NCBI GenBank assembly: GCA_009599575.1
Contig: VWND01000017.1
Location: 620,001 to 684,000 of the forward strand
Length of the DNA: 64,000 nucleotides
Reading direction: 5' to 3'
DNA from: Blumeriella jaapii
Taxonomy: Eukaryota; Ascomycota; Leotiomycetes; Helotiales; Drepanopezizaceae
Part shown: in pieces, positions 58,282-64,000 of the stretch
Numbering within the stretch: the stretch's first letter is position 1
How the letters are laid out: the number at the start of each line of letters is the position of its first letter
Program-made: the position numbers and the translations under genes
Notes under the pieces: model-generated
What the model was told of the DNA's origin: nothing
The model's input: the letters and a program-made list of their open reading frames with translations, nothing else
Database searches by the model: none

Positions 58282-59186
58282 TAAGGAATTGTGAGAAGTA
58301 TGGAGATGATTCCAAAGAGGTCGCTCTTTAGACTTGGTAATTGATAAGAGGCTAAGGCATTCTTTGATTTACGCTTTCTTTTTAGATTTGTGGGCGCGTT
58401 TCGAGACGGAGGGACATATTGATAAAGGAAGAAAAATAGAGCTAATGGGAGAGATAAGGGAGGAATGAACAGGTCGGGAAACAGTATACAAATGACTCCC
58501 TTGCCTTACTAACGGGAAGTTAGATCAAATGTTGTGCTATGTTTATCCTCCCTGTGTTTTCAGATTTCCTTGACATTCCTAAAGGCTTGGTTGATATCAA
58601 CTATCCTCAAGCCTCCGGGGTATTGTTTTTCAGATCGCCTACCTGTTGCGAGACTGTACAATTTTTAGCTTTACATTAAAGACGTCTGAAAGAAAATACG
58701 CAGGTGTACTGTAACATGGTTTTTTAGAGAAAAAGTACAATTTATCGTTTTTCCGGCTACAGACGAATGTCGGTTGCCTACCGTGAACTGTAGTAGTCAA
58801 GAGTACATACCCCTGTTGGAATCGGAGAAGGGAGATGTATGGTGTATTCAGGCTGTTCTGTTTATTCTCTGTCTCCCCAGATGGTGGTGTTCTACATACC
58901 TACATAATACAGTACGAAGCCTGATGTTTTCAGATTGATGTTGTACAGTACGTACTAAGCTAGCTTAGCGAGCAACTTGCGTGTAGACAATCATCAAGTG
59001 AAAAGCGTCACGTGACTCTCACCATATCGATGCTATGGTTGCCCCGCCAATGATCGATCCTAGCGCGACTACGACATCAATTCAAATCTCAACACCACAA
59101 ACACATCATAGTCGCCAACGCCCATAGTCGCCAACGCCCATAGTCGCCAACGCCCTCGACTACGAAAACACGCTCAATTAGCCAAG
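58282..59186. other. AT-rich spacer and BUB1 promoter
   Basis: No gene seen. A TCACGTGACT at 59008-59017 (CACGTG at 59009-59014) lies 173 bp upstream of the BUB1 ATG. The 16-bp triple repeat lies at 59107-59154. GTACAGTACGTAC-type motifs occur near 58944-58956. Confidence 0.6.
59107..59154 (+). repeat. Three perfect 16-bp tandem repeats before BUB1
   Basis: CATAGTCGCCAACGCC is repeated three times without mismatch, ending 32 bp before the BUB1 ATG, so it probably lies in the 5' UTR or core promoter. Confidence 0.9.
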
Positions 59187-62100
59187 ATGTCTGTCTCCGA
59201 AGATCTCATAGATTTCGAAGTAATTGAGAATCAGAAGGAGAACATCCAAGCTCTTCCCCAAGGGCGTTCCGCCCGCGCACTGGCTTCCATCTTTTCACCC
59301 ACCCCCCTCCATAAACTCGACACGCCTACACCTTCCGACACCAAGAACCTGAACGACGTAATGAGGAATGAATACGAAAAGGAGCTTCTCAATATCTCAG
59401 AGTCTGATGACCCTCTAGACATATACGACCGATATGTGCGCTGGACTCTTGACGCATATCCGTCGGCTCAAGCCACACCTGCGTCACAACTACTCCCTCT
59501 CCTGGAGCGCGCGACCAAGACTTTCCAGAACTCTGCTCAATACAAGAACGACCCGAGATACTTGAAGCTATGGCTGAACTACATAAGTTTCTTCTCTGAC
59601 GCACCCCGCGAAGCGTTTGCTTTCCTCGCCCGTCATAATATTGGAGAAGGACTGGCCCTGTTTTACGAGGCTTTCGCTGCCTGGCTGGAAGGTGCCCAGA
59701 GGTGGACGCAGGCCGAGGAGGTGTACAAGATGGGAATTGAGAAGGAGGCTAGACCTACGCCGAGACTGCTGAGGAAGTATAATGAGTTTCAGCAGCGATT
59801 CGAGCAGAGACCTGTTAATGGAGATGAGCCGTCCTCCCCAGCACTTCCTACTGTCCGACCTGCGCTTGCTGCAAAGATTGATCCATATGCCGCGGCCACG
59901 ATCCGAGATCCTCAGGCTCCGCGATCGAGCTCTCACGTTGGCGGAGGAGTAGCGAAGAGTGGTAAGCAAAAGCTGCAGATCTTCTCGGACGCGGACGATG
60001 CTGGACCCCCGCCGGGGTCGAGCGAGGGGCCCAAGGGTTGGGAGAGTATTGGATCGCTGGCAGAGCGCAAGAAGGAGAACGTAATCGGGCCGAAACCCTG
60101 GGTTGGAGAGACGCTCAAGGCTGGAGGCAAGAAGAGCAGTACCAAAATGGCGGTGTTCAAGGATGAGGTACGTTCTTTTCTGATACCCTCTCTTACGCAC
60201 ATGTTGATGATCACAGGACTAACGGCTGTCGTTACGGCGTCTTGTAATTCAGAAATATTTACCTGCACGTCTTAATTACCCGCAAGTCACTGATCCTGCA
60301 CAACAACAAGTGACTGTGAATCAAAAAGGGAGAACGGAGCGGGTCTATGTCAACCTTGAAGCTATATATCCCACGCCTGATGAAGTGGGCTCTGAATTAA
60401 GTCTCGAGGAGTTGAGGGCTCTGAGTAGAGGCTGGCTCTCGAAGGTCTGGGAGCCCGAGAAAATGCCAAATAGTGGTCCAGACACTCCTAGCACGCAAGA
60501 TACTTCCTGCGTGAAGGTTGATGATGCAGCAAGAGAAGTCTCGAAGTTTAGCGCTGCCCGTAACGCACCAGCATTAGATGAAAATGGAGTTGCAAAGCCA
60601 AAGGGAAGAAAGATGAAGATCAAGGAAGTCAATGAGACTCAGATCAGTAAGTTTCAATTTGGTAACCATGCACCTTCACCTAACACATGACAGTCAAGGC
60701 GAAACTCTCATCTCCGTGTGGGCCCAAGATGAAGAAAAGGAAATCATCAAAGGAACAGACTGTGACACTACACACTCGAGCAGCCATAGATGACATCTAT
60801 GATTTGTTCAACCAAACACTCTCACTGTCAGGAAAACAAGAGGAGGAGGAACAGGAGGACGAAGATGACGAAAGCGAAGACGACGATGACATGACAACAG
60901 ATGGAGAGTACACCAGTGGTGGCGAGAGCACAGGAACCGGACGTTTGCTTGCTATGAGCGAAGCCGAGGACGATGACAGGGACGATGCCGACGACGAGAC
61001 TTCTGATGTGAAAAGCATCAGTGAATGGTCCGAATTTACAGCAAGGAAGCATATCCCGGACATTGACGAAGGCCAAGATACGAGAGAGTCAAGGCTTACA
61101 GATGCGGACGATGAATTTCTTGGAGTCATCGAAGTAAATACCCCTGCCCTGGATGAAGGCGAAGAGGTAACGACGCCTATGTCACCGGAAGTTTCAGCAA
61201 GTTCACGGACATCATTCGTGCCGATACCCCCGGAGGACTATGAGCCGCTCTACGCCCATACCGAGACGCTGCCCAAGTGTCACAGAATCGACTTCCATTC
61301 ATGACTCCAATCGCAGAAAAGACCGAATCATCACTCGGCCTCCCCACCATGCGCCAGGACAAGAATTACTTCGCTTCTAAAACCCCCAGTAAAGGAAATC
61401 TCTCCCAGAAGCCCCCAGTCCGACTGGACGGTCTTGGCAGCAGCCCTTTCAAAGAAATAGTCAACGAAGCCACGCCCGTCGATCGCATAGCCCAGCCTCA
61501 GCTCGGTAAAAGTACCAAACCCAAACCTCTCGCACCAAAGACGGTGCCATTAGCCAAATCAGCTGTACAGAAAGGCCCAATCATCAAAGATGCGCAATGT
61601 AACCCCGTGGACGAATTCACGAGAAACCAGATCCTCGAAGCTCTAAAACCCCCTCTCTCAACCTACGATGGTTTCTTCGGGCACTCATCCGAGATACTGG
61701 GCCGAACTGCCGAGCTCAAGAAGTATGCCAAGGCCGCTGCCAGAATCAGTAAAAATGCGAGCGAGAAAACAAGTACTAACTTGGCAATGCCCCCTATTCT
61801 TCGATTTCCCGGGGTTAAGAGAGAATATATGTTGAAGCGAGAGCTTGGCGCTGGTGCTTTCGCGCCTGTTTACCTCCTCGAAAACATCGCAGCCGAGGAA
61901 GACGAAGACCAGGAAAATCGGGATTCAGTTCCACGGAAAGCAAGGGGGGCAGCAAGGTCTAGCCTCGAAGCTCTCAAGATGGAAGATCCGCCATCAGCTT
62001 GGGAATTCTACATCACGCGCCAAGCCAAGCTTCGACTCCTCTCCTCTCATCACCATTGTAGAGCAGCCGACTCCATCATCTCGGTTCACGAATTGCATCT

Positions 62101-62893
62101 CTACGCCGACGAATGCTACCTAATCGAAGAACTCCGGGACCAAGGTACGCTCCTCGACGTCATCAATCTCTCACGCATGAACTCTGCACCAACAAGTGCA
62201 GGTCCAGGAGTCATGGATGAGAATCTTGTGATGTTTTTCGCAGTTGAGTTGTTCCGGACCGTCGAAAGCTTGCATGCGAACGGGATTCTGCATGGCGATC
62301 TCAAAGCTGATAACTGTCTGGTGAGGCTGGATCAGATTGGAGATGATGATGTCTGGAGCACTAAGTATAGACGAGATGGGTCAGGCGGATGGGAGAAGAA
62401 GGGCGTAGCCCTTATCGACTTCGGACGCGGGATCGACATGCAGTGTTTCCGTCCCGACGTCCAATTCATCGCGGATTGGAAAACCGGACCGGCTGATTGC
62501 GCTGAGATGCGCGAGCTCCGTCCCTGGACGTACCAAATCGACTACCATGGTCTCGCAGGCATCATCCACTCGATGCTTTTTGGGAAATACATCGACACCA
62601 TCGCCGATACTAAAGAAGTGGGCGGTATCGGAGGCACAAAGAGGTGGCGGATCAGAGAAGGCCTCAAGAGGTACTGGCAGACGGAAATCTGGGGTCGGGT
62701 GTTCGATCTGCTTTTGAACCCGGCCTTCCATACGGATGAGGAGCTGGGGACGAAGATGCCGATGCTGAAGGGCATGAGGGCGTGTAGAGAAATTATGGAG
62801 GAGTGGCTGGAGGGGAGTTCGGAGAAAGGAACAGGTCTCCAGGCAGGGCTGAGGAAGCTGGAGGCGGCTGTTTTGGGGTCGAAGAGGAAATAA
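59187..62893 (+). CDS. BUB1: Spindle checkpoint kinase Bub1 with Mad3-type KEN boxes (MadBub); frame break
   Basis: This combines Bub1 and Mad3/BubR1 features. Exons are 59187-60167, 60253-60646 and 60694-62893, with clean introns (85 and 47 nt). Residues 17-19 are a KEN box (ENQKENIQ). A TPR-type Mad3/Bub1 homology domain covers about 55-210 (WLNYISFFSDAPREAFAFL). A second KEN box (ERKKENVIGPKPW) lies near residue 300. A Bub3-binding GLEBS-like segment (VYVNLEAIYPTPD, LEELRALSRGW) and a CD1-like motif (LHTRAAIDDIYDLFNQ) follow. The kinase domain is complete: GAGAFAPVYLLE, HGDLKADNCLV (catalytic Asp) and LIDFGRGIDM. Near 61254-61258 one base, probably a C, is missing between DYEPLYA and PYRDAAQVSQNRLP. 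With it restored the protein is 1,191 aa. Confidence 0.92.
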
Positions 62894-63691
62894 CGGGCGC
62901 GAGAGTGTGTGGGTTTAATGAGTGCATGAGTGGCGTTCGCTGTGGTGGGTTCTACGGAATTGGCAGTACATATCCCGGGGCTTGAATCTTGATTCCAGTT
63001 TACTCAATGACTTTATGTTTATGACCACTTCGCTCCCCTTCACTTACACTGCTCTATCGCCCCACTCCCAGGTATCATCTGAGCTCTGCCTTCTTAGGTT
63101 CAAGAACTCTAACTCTTCCCTTTTGTCCCTGAAAAGTAAGACTGCTTAAACTTAACCATGGTATGTTCTTCTATCTGAGCACGCGATCGCACCTTTTCAT
63201 CCGTGACGTTTGATAGGTACAGTAGGTATTGTCATGATTCCACATGTTGTCAAGTGCACTTTTCCACGGCTCTCATTCGTCACAACATGCCATTTACTGT
63301 ATGTATCATGGCTGTATGATAAATCTGAAAGTCAAAACGCCGACTTCCACACGGATTCATACATTGAAACACCTTTCCCAGACTAGGATTACGGTGCTTG
63401 CGTACCCAAGCATTGAAAAATAGAATACCCACGTGACTTCGAATGCAGTATAAACTCGGAGGGCTTTACTCAAACACTATTCTCGCACCGACCCAGTTTC
63501 TTCGACATATCTACGGTGTTGGCTCAAAGTGGAGGTACGGGTACGTTTCTCTTACGAGCTACAGTCTCGAGTCCGGGTTTGAACACCATTTGGCTGCGCG
63601 ACAGTCGCGTAACGAGCTAAGAAGGTACGGTGTGTAGTTTCTCACCAATCTCGCTAAGTGGCAGTAGCAATGTGAACGGTCCTGTCCTCTC
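62894..63691. other. Spacer, no gene seen
   Basis: No supported gene. It contains the BUB1 3' UTR, a CACGTG at 63430-63435 and scattered GTACAGTAGG-type motifs (63219-63230). Confidence 0.6.
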
Positions 63692-63699
63692 TATATAAA
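63692..63699 (+). promoter_or_regulatory. TATA box of the right-edge gene
   Basis: TATATAAA is followed by a pyrimidine/CAACC-rich leader (63720-63770), a typical fungal promoter arrangement. It suggests transcription to the right starting near 63725-63740. Confidence 0.5.
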
Positions 63700-63799
63700 T
63701 CCCTGAGCTGTCTCCCTTGGAACTCCTCACAGACAATCTAATTGTCCAACCCACCTTTTCCTCACCGACAGTTCGTTGTGTGCGGTCGCGTTTACTTCG

Positions 63800-64000
63800 T
63801 ATGTTGTTTTCCTGCCAAAAGATAAGGAGGGTACTTCGAGGCGTGGAAGCTCGAAGACGGGGTTCCAGTCTGAAATTCTGAGTACAAAATATCAGAACGG
63901 AGAGCGGGGTTTGAAAATGACAGCAACAAAATGGTTGATAGTAGGAAGCGAGGGATGAGTAGGTTTACTAACATTTGTTTCCTCAGAGAGTACGATTGTC
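63800..64000 (+). other. Possible 5' part of a gene cut by the window edge
   Basis: Candidate start codons are at 63800 (basic peptide MLFSCQKIRRVLRGVEARRR, possibly a presequence) and at 63917. A strong 3' splice site follows: branch CTAAC at 63968-63972 and TTTCCTCAG ending at 63986. The exon would continue beyond 64000. The donor and product cannot be set from what is visible. Confidence 0.35.

Overview
The window is nuclear DNA of a filamentous ascomycete (Pezizomycotina). The evidence is the gene set (fungal UBR1, ISC1, MadBub-type BUB1, type II NADH dehydrogenase, URH1), short 47-120 nt introns with CTAAC/CTGAC-type branch points, gene spacing, and AC/GA-rich 5' leaders. The class (Leotiomycetes or Sordariomycetes would fit) cannot be settled from the sequence alone. 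There are no rRNA genes, no CRISPR array, and no intact transposon or secondary-metabolite cluster.

Layout. 0-1.8 kb: amino-acid permease. 1.8-5.5 kb: gene-poor, partly AT-rich. 5.5-6.9 kb: unrecognised protein with two SANT/Myb-like modules, followed by a roughly 80-bp minisatellite. 8.3-18.6 kb: divergent pair DRN1/CWF19L1 (lariat RNA processing) and UTP20 (SSU processome). 19.4-21.2 kb: type II NADH dehydrogenase. 21.9-26 kb: divergent pair CUL3 and ZIM17. 26.9-31.1 kb: SNF2-family ATPase. 31.9-35.2 kb: divergent pair ISC1 and SWD3/WDR5. 36.2-36.6 kb: second small SANT-like protein in a gene-poor stretch. 38.6-43.5 kb: three minus-strand genes, RED/IK splicing factor, URH1 nucleoside hydrolase and PYM. 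43.8-44.4 kb: small unrecognised gene. 44.9-51.4 kb: UBR1. 52.1-53.6 kb: APN1. 54.8-58.3 kb: sparse, with a frameshifted secreted protein, a one-TM acidic protein and a decayed gene fragment. 59.2-62.9 kb: BUB1 (MadBub). At the right edge a promoter and a strong splice acceptor suggest another gene.

Most genes are unrelated housekeeping functions (RNA processing, ubiquitin ligation, DNA repair, spindle checkpoint, lipid and nucleoside metabolism) and do not form a pathway cluster. Several are arranged head-to-head over 0.3-0.55 kb shared promoters, and CACGTG sites recur in the spacers.

Two cross-cutting points stand out. First, several otherwise well-conserved genes (UTP20 twice, the NADH dehydrogenase, BUB1, probably ZIM17, possibly SWD3, and the secreted protein) contain single-base reading-frame breaks, several beside short homopolymers. 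Assembly indels are the simplest explanation. Second, the best candidates for undescribed biology are the two loci encoding short SANT-like modules (5.5 and 36.2 kb). I see no convincing multi-gene novel system.
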